NCBI GenBank assembly: GCA_965659665.1
Contig: CBFHWU010000027.1
Span: 124,001-188,000 of the forward strand
DNA length: 64,000 nucleotides
Direction of reading: 5' to 3'
Origin: CBFHWU01 sp965659665
Lineage (GTDB): Bacteria; Bacteroidota; Bacteroidia; Flavobacteriales; Flavobacteriaceae
Under the pieces are notes generated by a model that was given only the letters and a program-made list of their open reading frames with translations, did not search any database and was not told where the DNA came from. Position numbers and translations under genes: made by a program. Positions 51,705 to 60,868 of this stretch are shown in pieces (the first letter of the stretch is position 1; the number at the start of each line of letters is the position of its first letter).

Positions 51705-51730
51705 AAAAGCCACCCTGAGGGATGGCTTTT
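51705..51730 (-). terminator. Attenuator-like hairpin between susE and the GH13 gene
   Basis: On the minus strand AAAAGCCA and TGGCTTTT, with an inner CCC-GGG helix and one bulged base, form a hairpin with a following U-rich stretch. It sits 14 bases before the GH13 start, so it may lower GH13 expression relative to susCDE. Confidence 0.55.
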
Positions 51731-51748
51731 ATTGATTTTAAAAAGTAA

Positions 51749-52846
51749 TTATTGTTTGTTTAAAGAATAGGTATTGTTTACCGTATCTAAGGTGATATTG
51801 TAAGTTCCAGCTTCAGGAATAACAATATTATCACCACCGGCTTCCAAGGAGCCGTCAGCGCCTGAATCACCAAGATTAACCCCCCAGTCATCATTTAACC
51901 TGAATTTCATTTGTGCGGCGGTAAGAGTCACGCCATAAGCTAAAAATACACCATCATTACATGGATCGGCTACCATTTTTACGTTAGGACCACCCCAACC
52001 GTTATGGGTTCCATCTCCAACAATTCCCCAAATATCAGAAGCTTCAGCTACTGCGTAGGAGTTATTAACGCTGTCAAATGAAATATAGTAATGTCCGGCT
52101 GTGGTTGTAATATTATCCCCTCCAGCTTCTAATGAGCCATCAGCACCAGTGTCACCTAAATTAACCCCCCAGTCATTATCTTGACGAATTTTCCATTCTC
52201 CATCTAAGAAAGAAACAGCAGCAACATAAAGACCTTCAGCTCCAGCACTAACAAAAGGGACATCATTACCAGCGGCAAAACCTTGATTTTCGCCACCCCA
52301 ACCATTAACTGCACTGCCTACTAATCCCCAAGTACTTAGTACTGAGGGTTCACATGCGCCAGCTACTTCAAGCATTTCTATATTCATGGAGAAAATAGAG
52401 GAGGTTGAGCTTACGGTGTTAGTTGCAGAAGAGTCTCCAACAAATGCATGAACTCTTCCGTAAACCATTCCAGATTCTCCAGGAACAATACCTATAGTTT
52501 CAGCAAGATCGAGCAAATGACTCACTTTAACCCCAAAATTATTTTCGGAGGTCTCACCTGAACTAAGATCTATCGATGAAAAATCATTGTTAATAGACAT
52601 TTCAACCACATAAACCAAAGGAGTGGGAGCACCAAAATCGGGAGTATTCCACACTAATCGCTCAGCAATATTTGAAGAAGTTTGTTCTGAAATTTTATAA
52701 GCTGATTCTAAATCATTTAGAAGCATAATATTTTCAGAGGGCTCAGCAGCTGTGAAAACTAAATAATCTTCATTGTCACACGAAGATGTACCCAGTGCTA
52801 AAAAAGCAATGAATGTAATGGTTATTTTGTTATATAAAGATTTCAT
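51749..52846 (-). CDS. susE: SusE/SusF-like starch-binding lipoprotein
   Basis: The 365-residue surface lipoprotein begins MKSLYNKITITFIAFLALGTSSCDNEDY (lipobox Cys). An N-terminal Ig-like part (about 35-165) is followed by two carbohydrate-binding repeats of about 90 residues (WGLVGSAVNGWGGE and WGIVGDGTHNGWGGP), each ending with DWGVNLGDTGADGSLEAGGDNI-like sequence. The two repeats are nearly identical in their second halves, an internal duplication. It should bind alpha-glucan next to SusCD. It lies 2 bases after susD. Confidence 0.88.
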   Translation of the reverse strand: MKSLYNKITITFIAFLALGTSSCDNEDYLVFTAAEPSENIMLLNDLESAYKISEQTSSNIAERLVWNTPDFGAPTPLVYVVEMSINNDFSSIDLSSGETSENNFGVKVSHLLDLAETIGIVPGESGMVYGRVHAFVGDSSATNTVSSTSSIFSMNIEMLEVAGACEPSVLSTWGLVGSAVNGWGGENQGFAAGNDVPFVSAGAEGLYVAAVSFLDGEWKIRQDNDWGVNLGDTGADGSLEAGGDNITTTAGHYYISFDSVNNSYAVAEASDIWGIVGDGTHNGWGGPNVKMVADPCNDGVFLAYGVTLTAAQMKFRLNDDWGVNLGDSGADGSLEAGGDNIVIPEAGTYNITLDTVNNTYSLNKQ

Positions 52847-52848
52847 AA

Positions 52849-54468
52849 TTAATAATTAGGATTTTGATTAAGGTTAGAATTAACTAAAAGTACGTCTTCT
52901 GGGATGGCAAAAATCTTGCGGTGAGCTTCTCCAGCTTTTCCTGAAGCTGCTCCGCCTTTATAAGGCCATAAATAACTTCCAGAAACAAATTTACCGTCAC
53001 GAATTAAATCTGGACGACGAAGCCCTTCCCAGTACAATTCTCTTGAGCGCTCGTCCATAACTAAATCGGTGGTCAATTCGCTGGTTGTTATTGTCGGTGC
53101 CCCAGCACGAGAACGTAATTCATTGATCATCGAAGTGGCTGTTGTGGCACTTCCTCCACCTCCACGAGTAACAGCTTCCGCATAATTTAAGTAAACTTCA
53201 GCTAAACGTATAAGGGGTAAGTCAGTGTCAGGATGATTTCCAGAAGAATCGCTTCCAGCAATACCATTGATATCAACATTTTTAAATTTGGTTACAGCAT
53301 ATCCATCTTTAAATACAGCTAGCTTTTCGGTTTCATAATTTTGTCCATCTGTATGGAACATGGCTCTTGCATCCGACCATGCAATAGGATGACCATCAGC
53401 GTTAGTTGAAGTAATGGAATACCCAAACTTATCAACTAACCCTTTAGTAGTACGCAATCCAGCCCATCCTCCATTGACCCCGAAATCAACAGGATTCATA
53501 CTTCCTCCTATGGGTGCATGAACTAAAAATGTTGCTCCACCCCAAGTTTGTGTATTGATGCCGTCAAATGGGATTACAAAAATAAACTCATTTTGAGCGC
53601 CATTAGCATTATTATCTGCCAAAAACAATTCGTCATAAGCACTTCCATTGTTGTTTCTGTCACTCGTATTTATCGAATAAGAGCTTGAAAATACTCTTTC
53701 CGCTTGAACAATAACGTCGTTATAACGCGCTTGTCCAGTGTAAACCTCCGCATTTAAATACAACCGTGAAAGCAGTGCAGTTGCAGCAACTTGATCCACA
53801 CGGCCGTACTCATTTGCACCTGATGCAGGTAACGCATTGGAGAGCTCAAGAAGTTCACTCTCAACAAAAGCAAATAGTTCACTTCTGTTACTTTGCAATG
53901 GAAGCTCTGTACTAACCTCAGCAACTAAAGGTACATTGGCAAACATATCGATGAGTTGTAAATAACAATACGCTCTGATAAATTTAGCTTCATTGATATA
54001 ATTGATTACTTCATTACTATTAGCAGCTAAAGCAGATGCATTTTCTATAAAAGAATTGGCAAATGAAATGTTTTGAGCTAATCTAAAATACATTCCTTTT
54101 GTCCATGGATTATTGACTTCCCAAGACATATAATTGATTTCAGGAACTCCAGGATCACTTAACCAACCTACGACAGAATTATCGGTAGTTGCTTCATTAA
54201 GGGTAAACAAAATACGAGTGTATTGTGAAAACCCTTCGTCTATGATGCTTCCATCAATATCGGGTTGTCCAGCTGGTCCTTCTTGTCCTGTTAAGGCCAA
54301 TCCAGCATATACTTTTGCTAATGCTCCTAAAGCCTGACTAGGAGATTGGTACACATCTACTTCTGTAAACAAGTCAGGGTCGGTAGGATTCTGATTCAGA
54401 TCATCTTCACATGACATTATCCACAATATCGTTGATGTTAAAGCCATTAAATAAATAATTTTTTTCAT
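52849..54468 (-). CDS. susD: SusD-like starch-binding outer membrane lipoprotein
   Basis: RagB/SusD protein of 539 residues that caps the SusC barrel and binds glucan. Lipobox in STILWIMSCEDD (Cys near residue 20), then the TPR-like helical body with FADVYQSPSQALGALAKVYAGL, INYINEAKFIRAYCYLQLIDMF, RSELFAFVESELLELSNALP and DLPLIRLAEVYLNYAEAV, and C-terminal MDERSRELYWEGLRRPDLIR, the family signature. It lies 11 bases after susC and 2 bases before susE. Confidence 0.94.
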   Translation of the reverse strand: MKKIIYLMALTSTILWIMSCEDDLNQNPTDPDLFTEVDVYQSPSQALGALAKVYAGLALTGQEGPAGQPDIDGSIIDEGFSQYTRILFTLNEATTDNSVVGWLSDPGVPEINYMSWEVNNPWTKGMYFRLAQNISFANSFIENASALAANSNEVINYINEAKFIRAYCYLQLIDMFANVPLVAEVSTELPLQSNRSELFAFVESELLELSNALPASGANEYGRVDQVAATALLSRLYLNAEVYTGQARYNDVIVQAERVFSSSYSINTSDRNNNGSAYDELFLADNNANGAQNEFIFVIPFDGINTQTWGGATFLVHAPIGGSMNPVDFGVNGGWAGLRTTKGLVDKFGYSITSTNADGHPIAWSDARAMFHTDGQNYETEKLAVFKDGYAVTKFKNVDINGIAGSDSSGNHPDTDLPLIRLAEVYLNYAEAVTRGGGGSATTATSMINELRSRAGAPTITTSELTTDLVMDERSRELYWEGLRRPDLIRDGKFVSGSYLWPYKGGAASGKAGEAHRKIFAIPEDVLLVNSNLNQNPNY

Positions 54469-54479
54469 TGTTCTATTGA

Positions 54480-57401
54480 TTAGAAGTTAATATTAAATCC
54501 AAAAGCAACCACCCTTGATCTAGGATAGAAGTTACTATCAATTCCCCCAGTAATTTCAGGATCAATCCCATCGTAATTAGTTACCACAAGGACATTATCT
54601 GCGGTTATATAAAATCTAAGAGGATTTTCTCCAAAAAAGTGTTCAATGGTATACCCCAAGGTGATATTATCAATTCTGAAAAATGAAGCGTTTTGAATAA
54701 AATAATCACTTTGATTATTTTTTCCAGATAACCCGATAAACTCAGAGTCAAGATATTCCCTATTAATATTTGATAACCTTCCTAGATTTGTAATAAGGTT
54801 TGAATAGGCGGAAGCGGCATTAGAATTGTAACTGTAATTTCCTAAACTTGCCCTTGATACAATATTTAAATCAAAGTTTTTATAATTAAAAGTAGTTGAA
54901 AGCCCCATCAAAACATCTGCGTATGGATCTTTATAAAAATACCGATCATCGAGGTTAATTAAACCATCTCCATTAAGATCAGCATAAGCTCCTTCAATAG
55001 GTTTTCCAGCTTCATCATAAATTTGCTTATATACGAAATAAGAAAAAGGCGCCATTCCTTCACTGTGTCTTTGAAGAGAACTGCCAAATCCTAAATCTCC
55101 GACATTTTGTTCATTTTCTAAACGAGTAATTTCATTATCGTTATAAGAAACATTGTAATTAAAGGACCAACTAAAGTCGCCAGTATCAATAATAGTACCT
55201 TTTAACTCTAATTCAATTCCTTTATTTTCCATATCTCCAATGTTGGCATCGATGGTTGTGCCGAAATTAGTAAATGGATCTACCACTGCTGTAGCGATTA
55301 AGTCGTTAGTTTCTTTAATGTATGCATTTACTGAACCGCTTAAATCGATTTCTGCAAATCTGAAATCAAGACCTGCGTTATAGGTTTTTCCAACTTCCCA
55401 GCGTAAGTTTTTGTTAATTGGTGCTGGGCGAAATGTTTGATAAAAGGAATTACCAAACCCATACCTTCCTGCATTTGTACTTGATTGGTAGCGCGTAAGA
55501 AAATTATAATCTCCTAAACCGTTGACATTACCAATTTCCCCAAATCCTAACCGAAGTTTAAATTCACTAAATAGGTTATCTACACCGAAAGATTCATTGT
55601 GTAGATTCCAAGCTAAGGCTACAGACTCAAATTGTCCCCATCTGTCATCTTCAGGTAATTTTGAAGAAGCATCTGCACGTAGAGTAGCAGTAACCAAGTA
55701 CTTGTCTTTGATATTAATATTCGCTCTACCAAAATATGATAATAATACATTTTTGGAACGATCAATAAAAGATTCTCTGATTGAAGTATCGGTATTAACA
55801 GAACCATCTGGGTTTAAAAACTCTGTATAGTTTGAAGAAGAATCATCATATTCGAAACTTTGGTAAGAGTAACCGGCCGTTAGGTTTATGTTGGTGTTTT
55901 TGAGTTCTTTGGCATAATTGAAATAAGCATCAAAAAGTAAATTGGTAACTTCATTAGCATAATCACTTTCGCTACCATTAAAACCATCTGCATCATCAGG
56001 CAAATTAGGATCAACCAATGTAAATCCATCACTATTAGAACGATCAAAACCTCCATTAATGGTTCCTGTTAATCCATCCATAGGAGTTGACCAATCAATT
56101 TTTATATTACTAATTAAACGCTCAACACTAGATTCATCATCTTTTAAATCTAATAATGCCATGGGGTTTACAGGAGATAGGGAAAGTTTTGTTCCATCAC
56201 TATCCAGCCAAGTATAATAACCACCATAGGGAGAGGCTGGATCATAAATAGGCTTAGTTGGATCAAAATGAATAGCAGATGCAATGGCACCACGATCTGC
56301 AAAATCATTATCCGTTTGGAATCCTCGTGCATTTAAGTTAATTCTTAAATTGTCTTCAAAAAAACTAGGAGAATAACTAATTGATGCCGTAAGCCTTTCA
56401 AAATTATCATTCTTTAAGATTCCGTCTTGGTTGGTATGTCCTAAAGAGGCCCTGAACGGAGCATTAAATAAACTTCCAGAAGCGGAAAAACTATTATCTG
56501 TAGCCATCGCTGGGCTGTAAATTTCTTTTTGCCAATCTGTATTGGCATTTCCCAATCTTGAAATGAGTTCTGCATCTTGTGTTTGATTAATGATCGTTTG
56601 CATTTGACTTGCGCTCAATACGTCTATATAATTAACAGGAGTATACACAGATGTTCTTGCATTAAAGCTGAAACTAAATTCACCAGAGGAACCTTTTTTG
56701 GTAGAAATCAAAACAACTCCATTGGCTGCTCGAGAGCCGTAAATTGCTGTTGCTGAAGCATCTTTAAGAATACTAATGGCTTCGATATCGTTTGGATTTA
56801 TGACGTTGAGGGGATTTCTTGAACCACCAACTCCTTCAGAGTCTAATGGAATTCCATCAACCACATAAAGTGGGTTAGATTCAAGATTAAGTGAACCAAT
56901 ACCACGAATGAGAACATTAGCCCCTTCGCCAGGACCACCACTGTTGGAGACAATCGATACCCCCGCAACCTTACCTTGAATAAGTTGTTGAGCGGACACT
57001 ACAGATCCTTTTTTGAAATCCTTGCTAGTAACTAAGTCTACTGCACCAGTGAGGTCTTTTTTAAGTACAGTTCCATACCCAATCAAAACTACTTCATCCA
57101 GGCTCGAAACAGATTCAGTGAGTATTACATTTAATGATGTACTATTAACCACAAATGATTGTGTTTCCAATCCAATATAAGAAAATATCAAAACTTGATT
57201 ATTTTCAGCTTGAATTTGGTAACGACCATCAAAGTCTGTTGAAGTTCCTCTACTTGTTCCTTCCACAATTACACTTACGGAGGGAAGAGGATTTCCTCTT
57301 TCATCCGTGACAACACCTTGGACTATTATTTGTTGGGCCCACACAAAAGCTGAGCATCCCAACAACAGACCGAGTGTCACTAAGAATGTTAATTTTCTCA
57401 T
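54480..57401 (-). CDS. susC: SusC-like TonB-dependent transporter
   Basis: A 973-residue SusC/RagA receptor that imports glucan oligomers. Signal peptide (to about AFVWAQQ), carboxypeptidase D-like domain (about 23-100; IIVQGVVTDERGNPLPSVSV), plug (about 105-230; VVLIGYGTVLKKDLTGAVD, LIRGIGSLNLESNPLYVVDGIPL, ISILKDASATAIYGSRAANGVVLI) and a barrel ending RVVAFGFNINF. First gene of the minus-strand operon susC-susD-susE-GH13; its promoter must lie in the 277-base gap shared with lacI, where the operator-like palindrome is found. Confidence 0.95.
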   Translation of the reverse strand: MRKLTFLVTLGLLLGCSAFVWAQQIIVQGVVTDERGNPLPSVSVIVEGTSRGTSTDFDGRYQIQAENNQVLIFSYIGLETQSFVVNSTSLNVILTESVSSLDEVVLIGYGTVLKKDLTGAVDLVTSKDFKKGSVVSAQQLIQGKVAGVSIVSNSGGPGEGANVLIRGIGSLNLESNPLYVVDGIPLDSEGVGGSRNPLNVINPNDIEAISILKDASATAIYGSRAANGVVLISTKKGSSGEFSFSFNARTSVYTPVNYIDVLSASQMQTIINQTQDAELISRLGNANTDWQKEIYSPAMATDNSFSASGSLFNAPFRASLGHTNQDGILKNDNFERLTASISYSPSFFEDNLRINLNARGFQTDNDFADRGAIASAIHFDPTKPIYDPASPYGGYYTWLDSDGTKLSLSPVNPMALLDLKDDESSVERLISNIKIDWSTPMDGLTGTINGGFDRSNSDGFTLVDPNLPDDADGFNGSESDYANEVTNLLFDAYFNYAKELKNTNINLTAGYSYQSFEYDDSSSNYTEFLNPDGSVNTDTSIRESFIDRSKNVLLSYFGRANINIKDKYLVTATLRADASSKLPEDDRWGQFESVALAWNLHNESFGVDNLFSEFKLRLGFGEIGNVNGLGDYNFLTRYQSSTNAGRYGFGNSFYQTFRPAPINKNLRWEVGKTYNAGLDFRFAEIDLSGSVNAYIKETNDLIATAVVDPFTNFGTTIDANIGDMENKGIELELKGTIIDTGDFSWSFNYNVSYNDNEITRLENEQNVGDLGFGSSLQRHSEGMAPFSYFVYKQIYDEAGKPIEGAYADLNGDGLINLDDRYFYKDPYADVLMGLSTTFNYKNFDLNIVSRASLGNYSYNSNAASAYSNLITNLGRLSNINREYLDSEFIGLSGKNNQSDYFIQNASFFRIDNITLGYTIEHFFGENPLRFYITADNVLVVTNYDGIDPEITGGIDSNFYPRSRVVAFGFNINF

Positions 57402-57435
57402 AAGTTGATAAGTTGTTTTAATAATGATTTAAATT

Positions 57436-57450
57436 TCGTTTTTCGTTGAT
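57436..57450 (-). promoter_or_regulatory. Direct repeats of the half-site ACGAAA upstream of susC
   Basis: On the minus strand two ACGAAA-type half-sites stand close together about 35-50 bases before the susC start. They match halves of the 57554 palindrome and may be secondary LacI-family contacts. Confidence 0.35.
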
Positions 57451-57553
57451 AAATAAATGGTTAAAAATTCTATAGTAAATAAACATACTCTTCTCTTTAC
57501 CGAAGCTAAGAAATATCAATGTTCTAAAGAAGTAAGATCTGAGGAAAAAAAGA

Positions 57554-57569
57554 ACGAAAACGTTTTCGT
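57554..57569. promoter_or_regulatory. Probable LacI-family operator, perfect palindrome
   Basis: ACGAAAACGTTTTCGT is a perfect 16-bp palindrome with the central CG typical of LacI-family operators. It lies 153 bases before susC and 110 bases before lacI. Likely bound by the adjacent LacI regulator. Confidence 0.7.
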
Positions 57570-57663
57570 AATTCACGAAATCGTTTGAGTGTTGATAACT
57601 TTATTATTCATAATAATATAGTGTATAAATTTATAAAAATACAATTAATTTATCTAATAATTG

Positions 57664-57671
57664 TACTTTTG
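57664..57671 (+). promoter_or_regulatory. -7 box for the lacI-type gene
   Basis: TACTTTTG, a match to TAnnTTTG, only 8 bases before the start codon; no clear -33 element, so the call is weak. Confidence 0.35.
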
Positions 57672-57678
57672 ATAAATC

Positions 57679-58716
57679 ATGAAACAGAAAATAACATTAA
57701 AGCATATCGCTAGAGAATTTGGCGTTTCCATATCGACCGTTTCAAAAGCATTAAAAGACAGTAAAGAAATTGGAGAAGATACTCGGAAAAGAATTCAGGC
57801 TTTTGCAAAATATTACAATTATCGTCCAAACAATATTGCATTGAGCTTAAAAAATCGAAAAACCAAAACAATTGGGGTTATTATTCCTGAAGTTGTCCAT
57901 CATTTTTTTGCTAAGATTGTAAATGGTATTGAGAAAGTCGCTCGCAAAAATGGATATAATGTTGTAGTGGCCCTTTCTAATGAGTCTTTTGAAAAAGAAG
58001 TCATCAATATGGAAACATTAGCCGATAGTTTGATCGATGGATTTATTATTTCCCTATCAAAAGAGACTTTAAGGCTTCAAGATTTTCATCATCTCCATGA
58101 AACAATAGATCAAGGAATGCCTGTAGTAATGTTTGATCGGGTCTCTAATGAAGTGAATTGTGATAAAGTAATTATCGATGATGTGGAAGGGGCCTATTTG
58201 GCTACGCAATTTTTAATTGATTCTGGAAGAACACATATCCTATTATTAACAACCGAAGATTATGTTAATGTTGGAAAACTTCGCACTCAAGGGTATATTA
58301 AAGCTATTCAGGAAAATCAGATTTTTTTAGATAGTGAATTAATTATTAAGACTGTAGATACACATATTTCAGATATTATTATGCCTGAACTTGAAAAAGA
58401 ATTAAAGTCTATTTTAAAAAAGAGACCAGAAATTAATGCAATATTTGCGGTAAATGAAATTTATGCAGCAGCAGCCCTTCGTGTTTTAAGAAAATTAGAA
58501 ATTTTAGTCCCTCAACAAGTTTCCATAATATGCTTTACAGACGGAACAATCTCAAGATATTCCAGTCCTACGTTGAGTACCGTAAGCCAACATGGGGAGC
58601 AAATGGGTATGGAGGCCGCTCGTTTATTGATCAATCGACTATCTATGGAGCATCACTCAGAATCCTCTGTAACCAAAGTTATCAATTGTACTTTAATTGA
58701 TCGAGAATCAACTTAG
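57679..58716 (+). CDS. LacI family regulator of the alpha-glucan locus
   Basis: The 345-residue regulator has the LacI helix-turn-helix (ITLKHIAREFGVSISTVSKAL, residues 4-24; hinge helix RPNNIALSLKNRKTKTIGVI) and a periplasmic-binding-protein-like effector domain (about 60-340) with IFAVNEIYAAAALRVLRKLEI and VSIICFTDGTISRYSSPTL. It divides the minus-strand sus operon from the plus-strand uptake and phosphorolysis genes, so it very likely controls both, with maltose or a maltodextrin as inducer. Confidence 0.92.
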   Translation: MKQKITLKHIAREFGVSISTVSKALKDSKEIGEDTRKRIQAFAKYYNYRPNNIALSLKNRKTKTIGVIIPEVVHHFFAKIVNGIEKVARKNGYNVVVALSNESFEKEVINMETLADSLIDGFIISLSKETLRLQDFHHLHETIDQGMPVVMFDRVSNEVNCDKVIIDDVEGAYLATQFLIDSGRTHILLLTTEDYVNVGKLRTQGYIKAIQENQIFLDSELIIKTVDTHISDIIMPELEKELKSILKKRPEINAIFAVNEIYAAAALRVLRKLEILVPQQVSIICFTDGTISRYSSPTLSTVSQHGEQMGMEAARLLINRLSMEHHSESSVTKVINCTLIDREST

Positions 58717-58830
58717 ACGTTGTATTTTAATAAAATATTCCATTACTTTGTAACATCAGAACTATAAATATACTCTCTCTAATAGTTTTGATGAGTCGAA
58801 TGGCTTATCATAATTTAAATATTATAAATT

Positions 58831-60201
58831 ATGAACAAGCAGAAGTTAGCATTTTGGGATATCTGGAACATGAGTTTTGGCTTCTTGGGCATCCAGTTTG
58901 GTTTTGCCCTTCAAGGCGGATTTATGTCCCGAATTTTTCAAACCCTTGGGGCAACAAAAGACGAAATACCATTACTTTGGATTGCAGCCCCATTAACTGG
59001 GCTTTTGGTTCAGCCTATAGTTGGATATCTTAGTGATCGTACTTGGCACAGCCGATTAGGAAGAAGAAAACCTTATTTTTTGATAGGGGCAATATTAAGC
59101 TCAATTGCTTTGTTTTTTGTTCCTCATTCCCCTACATTATGGATTGCTGTTGGATGCTTATGGATTTTGGATGCTTCCATCAATATCAGTATGGAGCCCT
59201 TTCGAGCCTTGGTAGCCGACAAGCTACCAGAATCTCAACGATCCTATGGATTTGTGACTCAAACATTAATCATTGGTATAGGCACATGGGTTGCAAGTAA
59301 TCTACCTTGGATGATATCTAAGTTAGGTGTAAGTGATGCTGCTGAACCGGGGGTGGTTCCTATGTCAGTAAAAGTAGCATTTGCGATTGGTGCGTTTGTA
59401 TTTTTGATTAGCATATTATACACCATTTTTACAACAAAAGAATATCCTCCAAAAAATATTGAATCGTTCCGAAAAACAAATAAAAAATCAATTCGTTCAG
59501 CCTTAACAGAAATAGGGCATAATGTAATAACGATGCCTACAACTATGTTAAAACTAGGAGTTATTCAGTTTTTTAGTTGGTTTGCTTTTTTTACAATGTG
59601 GAGTTTAGCTAACCCAGCACTTACTGAACACATCTATCACGCACCAGTTCCGATAGAAACTGAATTTGACTTTACCAATAATAAGGAAGCTTTAAATTTT
59701 GAAATACAAAATACTGCCTTTCAAAAAGCATCAAACTTGGTTGGATCTAATATGGGTGTTTATGGTTTATCTTCTATGGTATTCGCCTTGTTTCTGACCA
59801 TGTACACGTCAAAAAAATCCATTAATAGAAAAATGGTTCACATGAGTTCATTAGTTTTAGGAGGGATAGGTTTTATCATGATGTATTTCGTCCCAAATCC
59901 AAATATTTTGTGGCTTTGGTTTGTATTGGTAGGAATTTCATGGGGAAGTATATTGTCTATGCCTTATGCCATGCTTTCAAGTACAGTTGACCCTAAAAAA
60001 ATGGGGATTACTATGGGAATCTTCAATATGTTTATTGTGATTCCTCAAATTATAGCGTCTCTAGGGGGCGTAAACTTTAGCTATCAATTATTAGGAGACG
60101 CCCCCATATATGCTATGATAGTAGCAGGGATTTCATTACTTACAGGCGCCTTAAGTACTTTATTAATAACCGACAAAAAAGTAATTCGTTATCAAAACTA
60201 A
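58831..60201 (+). CDS. MFS sugar transporter, probably maltose
   Basis: Inner-membrane carrier of 456 residues with 12 helices and the glycoside/sucrose MFS (SUC/GPH-like) motif WIAAPLTGLLVQPIVGYLSDRTWHSRLGRRKPYFLIGAILS near residues 50-90. It starts MNKQKLAFWDIWNMSFGFLGIQFGF, 114 bases after lacI. Followed by pgmB and GH65, so it should import maltose or isomers released by the periplasmic GH13 enzymes. Substrate specificity is inferred from context. Confidence 0.88.
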   Translation: MNKQKLAFWDIWNMSFGFLGIQFGFALQGGFMSRIFQTLGATKDEIPLLWIAAPLTGLLVQPIVGYLSDRTWHSRLGRRKPYFLIGAILSSIALFFVPHSPTLWIAVGCLWILDASINISMEPFRALVADKLPESQRSYGFVTQTLIIGIGTWVASNLPWMISKLGVSDAAEPGVVPMSVKVAFAIGAFVFLISILYTIFTTKEYPPKNIESFRKTNKKSIRSALTEIGHNVITMPTTMLKLGVIQFFSWFAFFTMWSLANPALTEHIYHAPVPIETEFDFTNNKEALNFEIQNTAFQKASNLVGSNMGVYGLSSMVFALFLTMYTSKKSINRKMVHMSSLVLGGIGFIMMYFVPNPNILWLWFVLVGISWGSILSMPYAMLSSTVDPKKMGITMGIFNMFIVIPQIIASLGGVNFSYQLLGDAPIYAMIVAGISLLTGALSTLLITDKKVIRYQN

Positions 60202-60862
60202 TTTTTTATTTTCTGCTTTTATATTTGATTTGGACGGGGTCCTTGCTGACACTGCTCGATTCCATTTTCGTGCATGGCAAAAATTAGCAGCTACATGGAA
60301 CTATGAATTAACCACAAAAGATAATGACAAATTAAAGGGAGTGAGTCGAATGGATTCTATTCGAAAAATTGCTTCCTGGGCTAATATTGATGTTGCGGAT
60401 GAACATTTAATAAAATTAGCCAATAAAAAAAATGAAGAATATTTGAATTTGTGTAAAACGATTAATGAGAAGGATAATCTTCCTGGAGTTTTAAATTTTT
60501 TAGAAGAGGCTAAGCGACTAGATATTCCAGTTGCTGTGGGATCTGCAAGTAAAAACGCTTTATTTGTGTTGAACCAACTTCAAATCCTAGACTATTTTCA
60601 AGTAGTTGTCGACGGAAATATGGTACTTAAATCAAAACCAGACCCAGAAGTTTTTGTTCAGGCAGCCCGAAAAATGAAAGTGTCTCCACATCGTTGTGTA
60701 GTTTTCGAAGATGCTGAAGCAGGGGTTCAGGCAGCGAATGCTGCACAAATGAAATCTGTAGGGATTGGTGAACAGGTGCTAAAGCAAGCCCATATACATC
60801 GTGAAAGCTTTGTTAACTTAAAAATAACTGACTTAAACAACTTATTAGATAAAACATTTTAA
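60191..60862 (+). CDS. pgmB: Beta-phosphoglucomutase (start codon uncertain)
   Basis: HAD-family enzyme that turns beta-glucose-1-phosphate into glucose-6-phosphate. Motifs: FIFDLDGVLADTARFHFRAW, LKGVSRMDSI, VGSASKNALFVL (motif II), KSKPDPEVFVQAARKM (motif III) and FEDAEAGVQAANAAQM. The catalytic nucleophile is the first Asp of FDLDG (codon 60227-60229). The frame upstream from there has no ATG, GTG or TTG before the stop at 60182-60184. The first ordinary start (TTG 60230) lies after the nucleophile. I placed the start at ATC 60191, overlapping the MFS stop, as the frame must begin upstream; ATA at 60221 is another option. Confidence 0.7.
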   Translation: MKTNFLFSAFIFDLDGVLADTARFHFRAWQKLAATWNYELTTKDNDKLKGVSRMDSIRKIASWANIDVADEHLIKLANKKNEEYLNLCKTINEKDNLPGVLNFLEEAKRLDIPVAVGSASKNALFVLNQLQILDYFQVVVDGNMVLKSKPDPEVFVQAARKMKVSPHRCVVFEDAEAGVQAANAAQMKSVGIGEQVLKQAHIHRESFVNLKITDLNNLLDKTF

Positions 60863-60868
60863 ATTAAA

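Larger units (their letters stand above)
57402..57678. other. Divergent regulatory region between susC and lacI
   Basis: Contains the 16-bp palindrome (57554-57569), ACGAAA half-sites near susC, another ACGAAA at 57575-57580, and a weak -7 box for lacI. I see no ORF here. No clear TAnnTTTG box for susC could be located on the minus strand. Confidence 0.55.

Noticed and set aside
54134..54337. Plus-strand ORF inside susD
   Set aside because: Antisense shadow of susD with no independent evidence.
57574..57589. Second operator copy next to the palindrome
   Set aside because: CACGAAATCGTTTGAG is only loosely symmetric, so I list it only as a half-site.
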